This document shows, in pieces, positions 36,119 to 44,013 of a stretch of 64,000 nt of DNA. The DNA lies in contig JAJQCT010000011.1 in assembly GCA_021202555.1 (NCBI GenBank), positions 62,001 to 126,000 on the forward strand, written 5' to 3'. The number at the start of each line of letters is the position of its first letter. Positions within the stretch are counted from its first letter, which is position 1. The notes below the pieces were generated by a model, which saw only the letters and a list, made by a program, of their open reading frames with translations, had not been told where the DNA came from and ran no database searches. The position numbers and the translations under genes are program-made. This DNA is from Clostridiales bacterium (lineage in GTDB: Bacteria > Bacillota > Clostridia > Oscillospirales > CAG-272).

Positions 36119-37242
36119 ATGACAAAAAGTTGCGTTCGATGAATGAGCCGCTTGTCCGCATTGTAAAGCGCGACACGGTGCCGCTCACAGTAAAAATCGT
36201 CGTTTACGCGGCGGCGATACTTCTTGCGGCGATTGTAACGGGAGCTTACATTTACTGTATGTCAGACTACGACATAGTAACGACGTACAGCACGATGTTC
36301 ACGGGCGTTTTCAGAAACGACATCACCGTAAACAGCTATTTCAAGGAGACCTGCCTGCTCCTCATGATTTCGATAGCGCTTGCGCCCGCGTTCAAAATGC
36401 GCTTCTGGAATATCGGCGCGCAGGGACAGCTTCTTTCGGGCGGGCTTGCAGCCGCCGCATGGCTTTACTATTTCGGGAACACTATGCCCGACGCGGCGCT
36501 TCTGCCGATTATGGCAGTTTCCGCCGTCCTGATAGGCGGACTCTGGGCGATGATTCCCGCAATTTTCAAGGTGAAGTTCGGCACGAACGAGACGCTTTTC
36601 ACGCTTATGATGAACTACATCGCGATTCAGCTTGTAGCCTGCTGCACCGACATCTGGAAGGGAATCAAGAGCGCGCTCGGCGTGATTGACAGGAAGGCGG
36701 GATATGTCGGCTCGCTTTTCGGACTCAAATACGGCTGGATTTACGCAGCGGCTCTTGTGCTTCTCGTCGTCATGTACGTTTACATGAACAAAACAAAAGA
36801 GGGGTATGAAATCGCCGTTCTCGGAGAGGCGCTGAACACGGCGCGGTACGCGGGAATAAACGAAACTCTCGTGACGCTGCGCACGGTATTTATCTCCGGC
36901 GCGATATGCGGTCTTGTGGGCTTCCTCTACGTCTCGAATCTGAATCATTCGATTGCGTCCTCGACGGGCGGCAGCTACGGCTTCACGGCAATAATTGTCG
37001 CGTGGCTCGCGAAATTCAACCCGATATTCATGCTCTTAATATCGCTTCTCATTTCGTTTGTGTCGCAGGGGTCGAGCGAAATCGCAAACAAAAATACCGA
37101 CCTCAACTCGTCGGTGGCTGATATTACGATAGGAATATTCCTGTTTTTCATTCTCGGATGCGAATTTTTCCTCAATTACAAGCTTGTATGGCGCCGCAAG
37201 GATGCGGCCCAAGGGATAAAGAAGGAGGCGTCGTCGTCATGA
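36115..37242 (+). CDS. BMP-type ABC transporter permease 1
   Basis: An inner-membrane permease of the BPD_transp_2 family, paired with the next gene. It has about ten helices, with RFWNIGAQGQLLSGG near residue 97 and GEALNTARYAGIN in the cytoplasmic coupling region. The 375-aa length is usual. The start overlaps the ATPase stop by 4 nt (ATGA). Confidence 0.92.
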   Translation: MNDKKLRSMNEPLVRIVKRDTVPLTVKIVVYAAAILLAAIVTGAYIYCMSDYDIVTTYSTMFTGVFRNDITVNSYFKETCLLLMISIALAPAFKMRFWNIGAQGQLLSGGLAAAAWLYYFGNTMPDAALLPIMAVSAVLIGGLWAMIPAIFKVKFGTNETLFTLMMNYIAIQLVACCTDIWKGIKSALGVIDRKAGYVGSLFGLKYGWIYAAALVLLVVMYVYMNKTKEGYEIAVLGEALNTARYAGINETLVTLRTVFISGAICGLVGFLYVSNLNHSIASSTGGSYGFTAIIVAWLAKFNPIFMLLISLLISFVSQGSSEIANKNTDLNSSVADITIGIFLFFILGCEFFLNYKLVWRRKDAAQGIKKEASSS

Positions 37243-38237
37243 CAGCACTTATACAGTGGATTAACAGCGCCGTTGTGTACGGCACAGTCATAATGTACGC
37301 CGCGATGGGCGAGATTCTCACGGAAAAGAGCGGACATCTCAACCTCGGTGTGCCGGGGCTGATGTTCCTCGGAGGCTTTGCCGGATTCGGCAGCGCGTAT
37401 ATATACGAAAACAGCACGGACAGTCCGTCGGGCGTGCTGCTGATTCTGCTGCCGCTTCTCGCTGCGTTCGCGGCATCGTGCCTCGGCGGGCTGCTTTACA
37501 GCTTTCTCACCGTGACGCTGCGCGCAAATCAGAACGTGACGGGACTTGCGCTCACGTCGTTCGGCGTCGGCGTCGGCACATTCGGCGGCGTATATCTTTG
37601 CAAAATTTCGGGCAACAGCAGCTATGCCGTCGCAAAGCTTTCAAGCGCCGCGTTCACGAAAAATCTCAACGCCGCCTTCGGGCTTGGCACTGTCGGTCAG
37701 ATATTCCTCTCATACGGATTTCTCGCGTATACGGCGATACTTCTGGCGGTTTTGCTTCATTTCGTGCTTTCAAAGACCCGCGTCGGGCTTAATCTGCGCG
37801 CCGTCGGCGAAAATCCGGGAACCGCCGACGCTGCGGGAATCAACGTCACGCTTTATAAGTATCTTGCGACGTGCCTTGGCGGCGGAATATGCGGTATCGG
37901 CGGGCTTTATTACGTGCTTGAATACTGCCTTGGCGGCTGGTCTACAAACAACAGCATCGAATCGCTCGGATGGCTTGCCGTCGCGCTCGTGATTTTCTCG
38001 ACGTGGAAGCCGCTCAACGCAATATGGGGCTCGTACCTCTTCGCGCAGCTCTTCTGGCTTTACAATTACTTCCCGACGCTTGTAAATACGACGATAAACG
38101 CGCCGATTACGGATATTTTGCAGATGATACCCTACCTTGTGACGATAATAGTGCTCATTGTCGTGAGCATACACCGCAAAAAGGAAAATCAGGGTCCCGC
38201 CTCCCTCGGGCTTTCGTATTTCAGGGAGGAAAGGTAA
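37239..38237 (+). CDS. BMP-type ABC transporter permease 2
   Basis: The second BPD_transp_2 permease. The N-terminal GEILTEKSGHLNLGVPGLM is the standard family signature, and GENPGTADAAGIN is the coupling segment. I chose the ATG at 37239, which overlaps the previous stop (ATGA) and has AAGGAGG upstream; the protein is then 332 aa. The stop codon is followed within 3 nt by a palindrome array that begins TAGTATTCG. Confidence 0.92.
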   Translation: MTALIQWINSAVVYGTVIMYAAMGEILTEKSGHLNLGVPGLMFLGGFAGFGSAYIYENSTDSPSGVLLILLPLLAAFAASCLGGLLYSFLTVTLRANQNVTGLALTSFGVGVGTFGGVYLCKISGNSSYAVAKLSSAAFTKNLNAAFGLGTVGQIFLSYGFLAYTAILLAVLLHFVLSKTRVGLNLRAVGENPGTADAAGINVTLYKYLATCLGGGICGIGGLYYVLEYCLGGWSTNNSIESLGWLAVALVIFSTWKPLNAIWGSYLFAQLFWLYNYFPTLVNTTINAPITDILQMIPYLVTIIVLIVVSIHRKKENQGPASLGLSYFREER

Positions 38238-38239
38238 CA

Positions 38240-38391
38240 TAGTATTCGTCCAACGCTATGCGTTGGACGAAACTGGCGAGTATATCAAAAGGCAGGCGCA
38301 GCCTGCCTTTTAATATACTCGAAGAATCCGAAGCCAGATGAACGTCTTGACTTCAACGTCAGTTGAACGTCTTGACTTCGCCGAAGGCGAA
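38240..38391 (+). repeat. 3'-end palindrome array M (TAGTATTCG family)
   Basis: TAGTATTCG starts at 38240. Hairpins: a perfect 12 bp with loop TAT (38245-38271); a 9 + 11 bp stem with one internal mismatch and loop GCA (38277-38321); TTCAAC-GTCA-GTTGAA (38352-38367); TTCGCC-GAA-GGCGAA (38377-38391). The last two share the linker GAACGTCTTGAC. It is 2 nt after the permease stop, and the same TAGTATTCG lead occurs at rpsI and the fucosidase gene. Confidence 0.75.
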
Positions 38392-38432
38392 CGTCGTGAA
38401 TCCGCTATTTTTCGGCTGCGTTTATTTTTCAA

Positions 38433-38939
38433 TTAGCTTTGCATTTGCGCAAGCAAAGCTTTTTCAATGGCGAGAACATCGGGGAAAATAAGCCCTTTTA
38501 TATTTTTATGTACCAAAAAAATAACCCGACGCGCCGATTTCAAAAGCTTCGCCTCAAACGCGCCGTCAACCCTGACAGGCACGTTATCTTTGTGGTTTAC
38601 ATAAAGATTTTCAAAATATTTTGCTGTGACGGGGAACATATTTTGAATAAGAAAAGCGCTGCTGTGACCGAGAACCTCTCCGAAAAGAATAGTGTCGCAT
38701 CTTCCGTACCGCTTGATTTTCTTTTCCGCCATGCTTTGATATTTCTCAATTCGCGAGCTGATTGGAATAACCCAATAAAGACCCGTCGATGTGTCCTCTA
38801 AGGCATAAAAGCACGGACGGTTAATCTGACGACCGTCCACCGACGACTTGTTGGGCATTAAATACGGAGCAGGTAAATCATTGTAAAATTGATCTGAAAT
38901 GAAATAAAAGCATCCCGAAATCGGACTCTCTGTCATCAT
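38433..38939 (-). CDS. Type III toxin-antitoxin endoribonuclease toxin, CptN-like
   Basis: A ToxN/AbiQ superfamily RNase that cuts RNA and is neutralised by an RNA antitoxin. The start FYFISDQFYNDL, then RPCFYALED, LYWVIPISSRIEKY and RCDTILFGEVLGHSSAFLIQ are the blocks I associate with the CptIN branch; the 168-aa length fits. Directly upstream on the same strand are a strong promoter, two 46-nt repeats and a terminator: the canonical type III layout. Two ATGs (38939 and 38936) follow CGGAG. The C-terminal codons run into a small stem. Type III systems act in phage defence or plasmid maintenance; which applies here is unknown. Confidence 0.88.
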   Translation of the reverse strand: MMTESPISGCFYFISDQFYNDLPAPYLMPNKSSVDGRQINRPCFYALEDTSTGLYWVIPISSRIEKYQSMAEKKIKRYGRCDTILFGEVLGHSSAFLIQNMFPVTAKYFENLYVNHKDNVPVRVDGAFEAKLLKSARRVIFLVHKNIKGLIFPDVLAIEKALLAQMQS

Positions 38940-38950
38940 ATGTACTCCGT

Positions 38951-38987
38951 AAAAGGGCTGCCGGGAAAGAAATAACCCGACAGCCCC
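38951..38987 (-). terminator. Terminator between antitoxin RNA and toxin gene
   Basis: On the minus strand GGGCTGTCGGG (38986-38976) pairs with CCCGGCAGCCC (38965-38955), 10-nt loop, then TTTT. In type III loci a leaky terminator here keeps antitoxin RNA in excess over toxin mRNA. Confidence 0.85.
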
Positions 38988-38991
38988 ATAA

Positions 38992-39103
38992 ATTTGACCT
39001 CGACCTTATTTCCGTTGGATATCGAGTACCAACAGACATTTGACCTCGACCTTGTTTTCGTTGGATATCGAGTACCAACAAACATTTGAACAGCTACCCG
39101 TTC
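38992..39103 (-). ncRNA. Type III antitoxin RNA (CptI-like): two 46-nt pseudoknot repeats
   Basis: Two tandem 46-nt units (38992-39037 and 39038-39083) differing at three positions, plus the first bases of a third. In each, read on the minus strand, GTTGG pairs with CCAAC, and CTCGA in that loop pairs with TCGAG downstream: an H-type pseudoknot as in known type III antitoxins. The 5' end carries a TTGAAC/GTTCAA hairpin (39086-39105). The toxin probably cuts the precursor once per repeat and is held by the product. Confidence 0.85.
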
Positions 39104-39109
39104 AATAAT

Positions 39110-39138
39110 ATTATATACAAATTCGGGGCAAAAGTCAA
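39110..39138 (-). promoter_or_regulatory. Promoter of the type III toxin-antitoxin locus
   Basis: On the minus strand TTGACT (39133-39138), 17 bp, TATAAT (39110-39115). Transcription would start near 39103, at the edge of the 5' hairpin. Confidence 0.9.
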
Positions 39139-39201
39139 CGGCAATATGCACAAAAATCAATATTCGCCGCACGTTTTTTTGTAAAATCACCTCCTGAAAG
39201 C

Positions 39202-39369
39202 AAACTGTTCATGATGTGAGCTATGCTCACACCATGAAAGTAAACTGTTCATGGCGTGAGCTGCGCTCACACCATAAAGTATGTAGTTTGGAAAAGCCAA
39301 ACTCCGCAAAAGTGTTCATAAAATTCCACGTGACGACAGTTTCGCAAAAATACTTTGTATTTTTGCGAA
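39202..39369 (-). repeat. Palindrome cluster J between fucosidase and toxin locus
   Basis: Two 40-nt direct repeats (from 39202 and 39242), each with a GTGAGC/GCTCAC hairpin with 3-nt loops TAT and TGC. Then AGTTTGG/CCAAACT (39285-39303) and a perfect 13-bp stem with loop TTT (39341-39369). On the minus strand the last begins TATTCG directly after the fucosidase TAG stop, as at rpsI. Confidence 0.7.
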
Positions 39370-39371
39370 TA

Positions 39372-40844
39372 CTATTCCACTTCCACCCTGAATACAACGG
39401 GAAGTTCGCTCTTCACGCCGGAGGCGGTGATGTGAAGTCCCGCGCCGTCGCGCGTGTATGTCACGGGCACGTCGAATCCGAGCGCCGAAATCCGCTTTAT
39501 AATACCGTTGAATACGGGCTTGTGACTCGCGTCAGCATCGCCGAGCGCGCGTACCGTTATCTCCCCGCCTTCGGGGAAATTCAGCGCGAATACGTAAATG
39601 CTGTCGCCGTTTACCGTGAATCTGAAGTCCTCATGCGTAAATTCCGAGGCGCCGCCGTCGGTGAACTGCCCCTCCTGCGTCGCCGTCGGTCCTTCCTCTG
39701 AATAACGCCATACCTTCGAGCCGTAAATTCCCTCGCCGTTGACGCGCAGCCACTCGCCGATTTTCAGAAGTATCGCTCGGTCCTCGTCGGGAATTGTGCC
39801 GTCGGCGCGCGGTCCCACATTGAGCAGCATCCGCCCGTTTTTGCTCACAACGTCGATTAAATTGCATATAATCTCGCGCGGCTCCTTGTAGCTGTTATGC
39901 TCCGTGTAGCCCCATGAGTTTCTTGCGACGGCAGTGTCCGTCTGCCAGATGTACGGCTTCGCGTCCGCAAACTGCCCGCGCTCGATGTCTACAACCGCCG
40001 TGCCGAACATGAAGGCGTCGTGCTTGTAGTTTATCACCGCGCCGTGCCCGCGCTCCTCCGCGCGGTTATAGTAGTACGCCGCGAATTTTTGCAGATACTG
40101 CTTTGCGGAGCTGTGCTGAATCCACCAGTCGAAATATACAACCTTCGGGTCGAAGCGGTCTACTATTTCGCAGCAGCGGACGAGCCAGTCCTCGAGATAT
40201 TCCGCCGTCGGCGTCGGCTTTGAGTAAAGGTCGAAGTGATCCGCCTCGGGCATCGCGGGATAGTAAAAGTCGCCCTCGCGCTCGTCATCCGTGATGTCGC
40301 TCTCAAATTCGCGCCCGTGACCCATGAAAAACCAATGCTCGATTCTGTGAGAGGACGCGCCTATCTCCATGCCGCGCGCGTTCGCGGCGTCGGCAAGCTC
40401 GCCCAAAACGTCGCGGTGCGGACCCATCTCGTATGCGTTCCAGTGCGAAATCTCGCTTCTGTACATCTGAAAGCCGTCGTGATGCTCGGCGACGGGGACG
40501 ACGTACTGCGCGCCCGCGTCGCGGAAAAGGTCGCACCACTCATCGGCGCTGAATTTCTCGGCGCGGAACATCGGGATAAAGTCCTTGTAGCCGAAATTCT
40601 TGTGCTCGCCGTATGTCTTTACGTGATGCTCAAACTCGCGTGAGCCCTGAATGTACATATTGCGCGAGTACCACTCGCTGCCGAATGCGGGGACGGAGTA
40701 AATTCCCCAGTGAATGAAAATTCCGAATTTCGCGTCGCGGTACCATTTCGGCACCTCGTACTGCGAGAGCGATTCCCATGTCGCGTGAAAGCGCCCCTTT
40801 TCGTTCACCTCGTCAATGTGACGAAGGTATTCCTGCTTATTCAT
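39372..40844 (-). CDS. Alpha-L-fucosidase, GH29 family
   Basis: A retaining fucosidase of GH29. The N-terminal WYRDAKFGIFIHWGIYSVPA, then AEHHDGFQMY, and the probable nucleophile D239 in KVVYFDWW mark the catalytic TIM barrel; a short beta domain closes the chain (490 aa). No signal peptide, so it would act inside the cell on imported fucosides, for example host or milk glycans. AAGGAGG precedes the ATG. A promoter (TTGAAA, 18 bp, TATGAT) lies in an 84-bp direct repeat just upstream. The TAG stop is joined directly to a TAGTATTCG-type hairpin. Confidence 0.93.
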   Translation of the reverse strand: MNKQEYLRHIDEVNEKGRFHATWESLSQYEVPKWYRDAKFGIFIHWGIYSVPAFGSEWYSRNMYIQGSREFEHHVKTYGEHKNFGYKDFIPMFRAEKFSADEWCDLFRDAGAQYVVPVAEHHDGFQMYRSEISHWNAYEMGPHRDVLGELADAANARGMEIGASSHRIEHWFFMGHGREFESDITDDEREGDFYYPAMPEADHFDLYSKPTPTAEYLEDWLVRCCEIVDRFDPKVVYFDWWIQHSSAKQYLQKFAAYYYNRAEERGHGAVINYKHDAFMFGTAVVDIERGQFADAKPYIWQTDTAVARNSWGYTEHNSYKEPREIICNLIDVVSKNGRMLLNVGPRADGTIPDEDRAILLKIGEWLRVNGEGIYGSKVWRYSEEGPTATQEGQFTDGGASEFTHEDFRFTVNGDSIYVFALNFPEGGEITVRALGDADASHKPVFNGIIKRISALGFDVPVTYTRDGAGLHITASGVKSELPVVFRVEVE

Positions 40845-40878
40845 GATAAAAGCCTCCTTGCGGAATAATTACGCTATT

Positions 40879-40969
40879 ATCATATCATAAGCCATACCTC
40901 ATTTTCAAGCGGCAAATGCGTCATGAAACAAAAAAATCGTCGGACTCACTGCCCGGAGACTGCGCTATA
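40879..40969 (-). repeat. Promoter-bearing 84-bp direct repeat, copy 1 (before the fucosidase gene)
   Basis: 40886-40969 matches 41947-42030 with two mismatches. It carries a minus-strand promoter: TTGAAA (40903-40908), 18 bp, TATGAT (40879-40884), pointing into the fucosidase gene. Confidence 0.8.
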
Positions 40970-40970
40970 A

Positions 40971-41068
40971 CCTCACTTTAGCGCACTCCACCCGAGAATA
41001 CAAAAAACGGGCTGCGCCCGTTTTTTTGTGTTTGCTACTTTTGCCCCACGGTGTAACCGTGGGGCAAA
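40971..41068. repeat. CGGGC-TGC-GCCCG terminator-like hairpin unit, copy a
   Basis: The lead CCTCACTTTAGCGCACT is followed by ACAAAAAACGGGC-TGC-GCCCGTTTTTTTGT, a hairpin with A and T flanks that should terminate in either direction, then GCCCCACGGT-GTA-ACCGTGGGGC (to 41068). Copies b and c are at 42074 and 42206. It sits at the 3' end of the Rpn-like gene. Confidence 0.75.
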
Positions 41069-41074
41069 TAGTTT

Positions 41075-41878
41075 TCAGGTATTTTCTTTGTCCGAATCCA
41101 TATACGCCTGTGCCTCCGTCTTTGTGAGACTGAACTGCTCCATGATTCTTTCTTTGATTTCGGCGTCTCCCATATTGATATTGCGATACGCCCTGACCAC
41201 GGACAGAACAGCCGCTTCCTTCCGCATATCCTCCATTACTTTGCACATATGAGTTATACCTCCCTCCGTTTCCTTGAAGTGACGAACACTTTTTGCAAAA
41301 ACATCAAAATACATATCATCCGGCGACGTGCATTTGAAATCGTGCACCAGCTTTCCGAGGCTTGTTCGCTCGTCTTTATTTTCGCCGTTTACAAAAATTA
41401 TATTCCTTCCGTCATCAAGCAAATTTCCCGTGTACTTGTCTGTCATACGGTATTCGTGAAGCGGAAGACCGTCCCCTACCGCGTCGTTTTCCGTCAAGAA
41501 AATCACGTAGGTAGGAACAAGCGCGGAGTAATCTTCTCCCGCCGGCAGAAGCACTGTGTCCATCATGCTGCTGTTGTATCTCGCGCGCTGCGGAAGCCAT
41601 CCGCGGTCACTGCGCTGTACCTCAATGTCGTAGACTTTGTTTTCGCTGTCCTCAGCCATGATGTCGAGCCTGACGGAATGACCTTCAATTCCCTTGATTT
41701 CGCGCTGACCGATAACCTTGATAACCTTCATGTCGGCACGGTCAAAAATAACATTAAGAAGCAGCTCAGATGCCTTGATATTTCCGTCAAATACTTCTTT
41801 GAGAAAGTCGTCGTCGATCAGCCGAAGCCCGCGAAGTCTTTGAAGATCCTGCTCGTGCAGTCGGGATTTCGTTTCCAT
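41075..41878 (-). CDS. Rpn-like PD-(D/E)XK nuclease family protein
   Basis: A protein of the Rpn/PDDEXK family that databases often call a transposase but which is a recombination-promoting nuclease. RLDIMAEDSENKVYDIEVQR contains the D...ExQ nuclease core, followed by RARYNSSMMDTVLL; SDKENT ends the chain. I chose the ATG at 41878, giving 267 aa; a longer reading from 41935 lacks family similarity. It is bracketed by 84-bp direct repeats, each carrying a promoter, and by terminator-like hairpins, so it looks like a cassette. No terminal inverted repeats of an insertion sequence are visible. Confidence 0.85.
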   Translation of the reverse strand: METKSRLHEQDLQRLRGLRLIDDDFLKEVFDGNIKASELLLNVIFDRADMKVIKVIGQREIKGIEGHSVRLDIMAEDSENKVYDIEVQRSDRGWLPQRARYNSSMMDTVLLPAGEDYSALVPTYVIFLTENDAVGDGLPLHEYRMTDKYTGNLLDDGRNIIFVNGENKDERTSLGKLVHDFKCTSPDDMYFDVFAKSVRHFKETEGGITHMCKVMEDMRKEAAVLSVVRAYRNINMGDAEIKERIMEQFSLTKTEAQAYMDSDKENT

Positions 41879-41939
41879 CCGAATCACCACCCTTACTATA
41901 TGCTTCCAAAAGACAATGACTTCATATTCACACACATAT

Positions 41940-42030
41940 ATTATACCATAAGCTATACCTCATTTTCAAGCGGCAAATGCGTCATGAAACAAAAAAATCG
42001 TCGGACTCACCGCCCGGAGACTGCGCTATA
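41940..42030 (-). repeat. Promoter-bearing 84-bp direct repeat, copy 2 (before the Rpn-like gene)
   Basis: 41947-42030 matches 40886-40969 with two mismatches. The promoter is TTGAAA (41964-41969), 18 bp, TATAAT (41940-41945) with TGG before the -10, reading into the nuclease gene. Confidence 0.82.
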
Positions 42031-42073
42031 CCTCACTACAGCGCACTTCACCCGAGTATACACTTCCACTGTA

Positions 42074-42306
42074 CCTCACTTTAGCGCACCTTACCCGAGA
42101 ACACAAAAAAACGGGCTGCGCCCGTTTTTTGTGTTCTCGTCAGTTTCACCCCGCGCTTTGCGCGGGGTGAACTCGCATTTGCAGTATACAAGCACATCCA
42201 CTGTACCTCACTTTAGCGCACTTCACCCGAGAATACAAAAAAACGGGCTGCGCCCGCTTTTTTGTGTTCTCGCTACTTTCACCCAGCGCATAGCGCTGGG
42301 TGAACA
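42074..42306. repeat. Two more CGGGC-TGC-GCCCG hairpin units (b and c) with variable hairpins
   Basis: Units begin at 42074 and 42206 with the same lead as copy a. Each has the CGGGC-TGC-GCCCG stem with A/T flanks and a private second hairpin: TTCACCCCGCGC-TTT-GCGCGGGGTGAA (split here by its loop) and TTCACCCAGCGC-ATA-GCGCTGGGTGAA. Unit c ends 4 nt from the tRNA-Val 3' end and probably terminates it. Confidence 0.75.
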
Positions 42307-42309
42307 GTT

Positions 42310-42383
42310 TGGAAACGGCTGGAGTCGAACCAGTGACCTCATGGATGTCAACCATGCACTCTAACCATCTGAGCTACGCTTCC
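42310..42383 (-). tRNA. tRNA-Val (GAC)
   Basis: 74 nt on the minus strand. The acceptor GGAAGCG pairs with CGTTTCC (one G-U), the D arm is GCTC/GAGT, and the anticodon stem CATGG/CCATG holds loop TTGACAT, anticodon GAC. The T arm has loop TTCGACT with one A-C mismatch at the end of its stem. Discriminator A; CCA is not encoded. Palindrome array D with its own promoter lies directly upstream. Confidence 0.9.
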
Positions 42384-42394
42384 ATATATATATT

Positions 42395-42642
42395 AAATTC
42401 AATGCACCATACCCGTAAATATTGCGCTATGCGCAATATTTACCGACTTTCAAAATGACCGTAAGGTCATTTTGAAACGTCTTCGAAGCTGTGCTTCGGA
42501 TTCGATATTCATCGACTTGAGTGACGAAGCTGTGCTTCGTCGCTCAATGTCATGTGCGCTATGCGCAATATTTACCGACTTTCAAAATGACCTTACGGTC
42601 ATTTTGCAATGTGATTATACCATACATTTTTGCGCTTGTCAA
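42395..42642 (-). repeat. Promoter-led palindrome array, copy D (upstream of tRNA-Val)
   Basis: Minus strand. Promoter TTGACA (42637-42642), 17 bp, TATAAT (42614-42619) with TGG extension. Hairpins in order: CAAAATGACC stem (42583-42606), TGCGC (42555-42567), 12 bp loop ACA (42519-42545), CGAAGC (42484-42498), CAAAATGACC again (42451-42474) and a perfect 13 bp GTAAATATTGCGC stem (42415-42443). It ends in the core before the tRNA. Confidence 0.8.
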
Positions 42643-42849
42643 CCCCTAAAATAAAAAAATCCCCCTTTTCACGAAAAATTGTCGACATGACCGCACGAAT
42701 ATCATCCGCTCGACGAGAAATACTATATTCACCCGCTCCTGCGTGCGTCACTTCGCGGAAAATCAGCGGCGATATTCATATATTTATCGTACAAATTAAA
42801 GACGCCGTGTAAAATTGGCGAAAAACGCGCGCCGGACGACTTTTGACAC
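42643..42849. other. Gap with no recognised content
   Basis: About 200 nt of AT-rich sequence between the promoter of array D and the promoter of the first acidic lipoprotein gene. I see no gene, hairpin or repeat in it. The whole gap from tRNA-Val to that gene is 535 nt. Confidence 0.5.
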
Positions 42850-42878
42850 TTGACAAATTCGCGCAAATGGGGTATAAT
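42850..42878 (+). promoter_or_regulatory. Perfect sigma-A promoter of lipoprotein gene 1
   Basis: TTGACA (42850-42855), 17 bp, TATAAT (42873-42878). No mismatch to consensus, so high constitutive expression is expected. Confidence 0.9.
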
Positions 42879-42918
42879 TGACCCACAAAAATATTCTCAC
42901 ATGGGAGGGGAAACAATT

Positions 42919-43797
42919 ATGAAGAAGCTTATTGCTATGCTTCTCGCTCTCTCGCTCATTTTCTGCATGACGGCTCTTACCGCCTGCGGAGACGGCGAGG
43001 AGGAAGAGACGACTGATGCCGGCACAACGGCAGGCAGCGACACGACGGACGCGGCGACCGACGAGGACACCTCGGAGGACACCGAAGCTGACACCGACGA
43101 GGGCACATCTGAGGATACGACCGAGGACACGGCGGACAGCGGCGAGACGGAAGCTAACACGGTTGCTTACGATTGGGAGACAATCAATGACGGCTTCCAG
43201 CCCGCATCCTGCTGGTATGACTGGGGTGCACCCGATGACGAGTCTGTTTACTTCGTAATCGACGACGACCACGTTATCCACGACGGCAAGGGTACATGGG
43301 GTTCCACTGAGGACACGGAAAGCACAAGCGCAAAGTATGTGTTTGACGGCGGATCAGACGGAATGGACACCTACTATGACTGCGACGAAAATCTCTCGCT
43401 TACAGAGCATCCGAACAGCCTTGCGTTCGGCGGCGTAGTTCTTTACGAGAAGGGTCTCGGCGAGGACTGGGTTTCCACCGCGACAGATGACGACGGCGTA
43501 CAGATTTACACAGGCTATGTAGGCGCGTGGATTGAAGAGGGCGTTGTTATTCATCAGCTTCGCTTCTATCCTCGTTCAAGCATGGCATCGCGTATGGTAG
43601 GCGGCTACTTTGAGGCATCCGTTGACGGCGAGACATGGGTAACGCTTTACACGATTGAGGAAGAACCCGATACCGGCGACTTCACGTTCATCGACATTGA
43701 CGACGACACCGTTTACTACTACGTAAGGTACGTCTCGCCCGATGAAGGCTACTGCAACATCGCAGAGCTTGAAATCTGGGGCGTAGCAGGCTCCTGA
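42919..43797 (+). CDS. Acidic-linker lipoprotein with discoidin-like C-terminal domain (1)
   Basis: A secreted lipoprotein: signal peptide MKKLIAMLLALSLIFC with lipobox ALTAC, then about 60 residues almost only of Thr, Asp, Glu, Ala and Ser. The C-terminal 200 residues resemble an F5/8 type C (galactose-binding-like) fold: HQLRFYPRSSMASRMVGGYF, ASVDGETWVTLYTI, YYVRYVS, NIAELEIWG. Such domains bind glycans or membranes; no catalytic domain is present. RBS GGGAGGGG is upstream. The 292-aa protein is a paralogue of the next gene, and the first 60 codons are nearly identical. Confidence 0.8.
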   Translation: MKKLIAMLLALSLIFCMTALTACGDGEEEETTDAGTTAGSDTTDAATDEDTSEDTEADTDEGTSEDTTEDTADSGETEANTVAYDWETINDGFQPASCWYDWGAPDDESVYFVIDDDHVIHDGKGTWGSTEDTESTSAKYVFDGGSDGMDTYYDCDENLSLTEHPNSLAFGGVVLYEKGLGEDWVSTATDDDGVQIYTGYVGAWIEEGVVIHQLRFYPRSSMASRMVGGYFEASVDGETWVTLYTIEEEPDTGDFTFIDIDDDTVYYYVRYVSPDEGYCNIAELEIWGVAGS

Positions 43798-43939
43798 TAG
43801 GGTCGAGAAGACGTTTTTCGCACTTCCGAAATTATTTATACAGAACAGTCAGGGGGCTTGAGCCGAAAGGCTTGAGCCCTTCGGCTTTTGAAAGACGGAT
43901 AAATGAAATACCACGCGGCGCAAATTCTCAAAAATTCAC

Positions 43940-43968
43940 TTGACATTTGCCTGCGGACGAATTATAAT
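43940..43968 (+). promoter_or_regulatory. Perfect sigma-A promoter of lipoprotein gene 2
   Basis: TTGACA (43940-43945), 17 bp, TATAAT (43963-43968), the same quality as for its paralogue, though the spacer sequences differ. Confidence 0.9.
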
Positions 43969-44013
43969 ATTGCGTGTACATTTATATTTAATCTCAAAGG
44001 AGGAGATTTTGCT

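Noticed and set aside
40886..42030. Insertion sequence around the Rpn-like gene
   Set aside because: Direct repeats are long and promoter-bearing; there are no terminal inverted repeats or DDE transposase. The family is a nuclease, despite common naming.
41249..42364. A 371-codon open frame on the plus strand opposite the Rpn-like nuclease gene
   Set aside because: It has no family-like motifs, crosses repeats and the tRNA, and mirrors a clear nuclease gene on the other strand.
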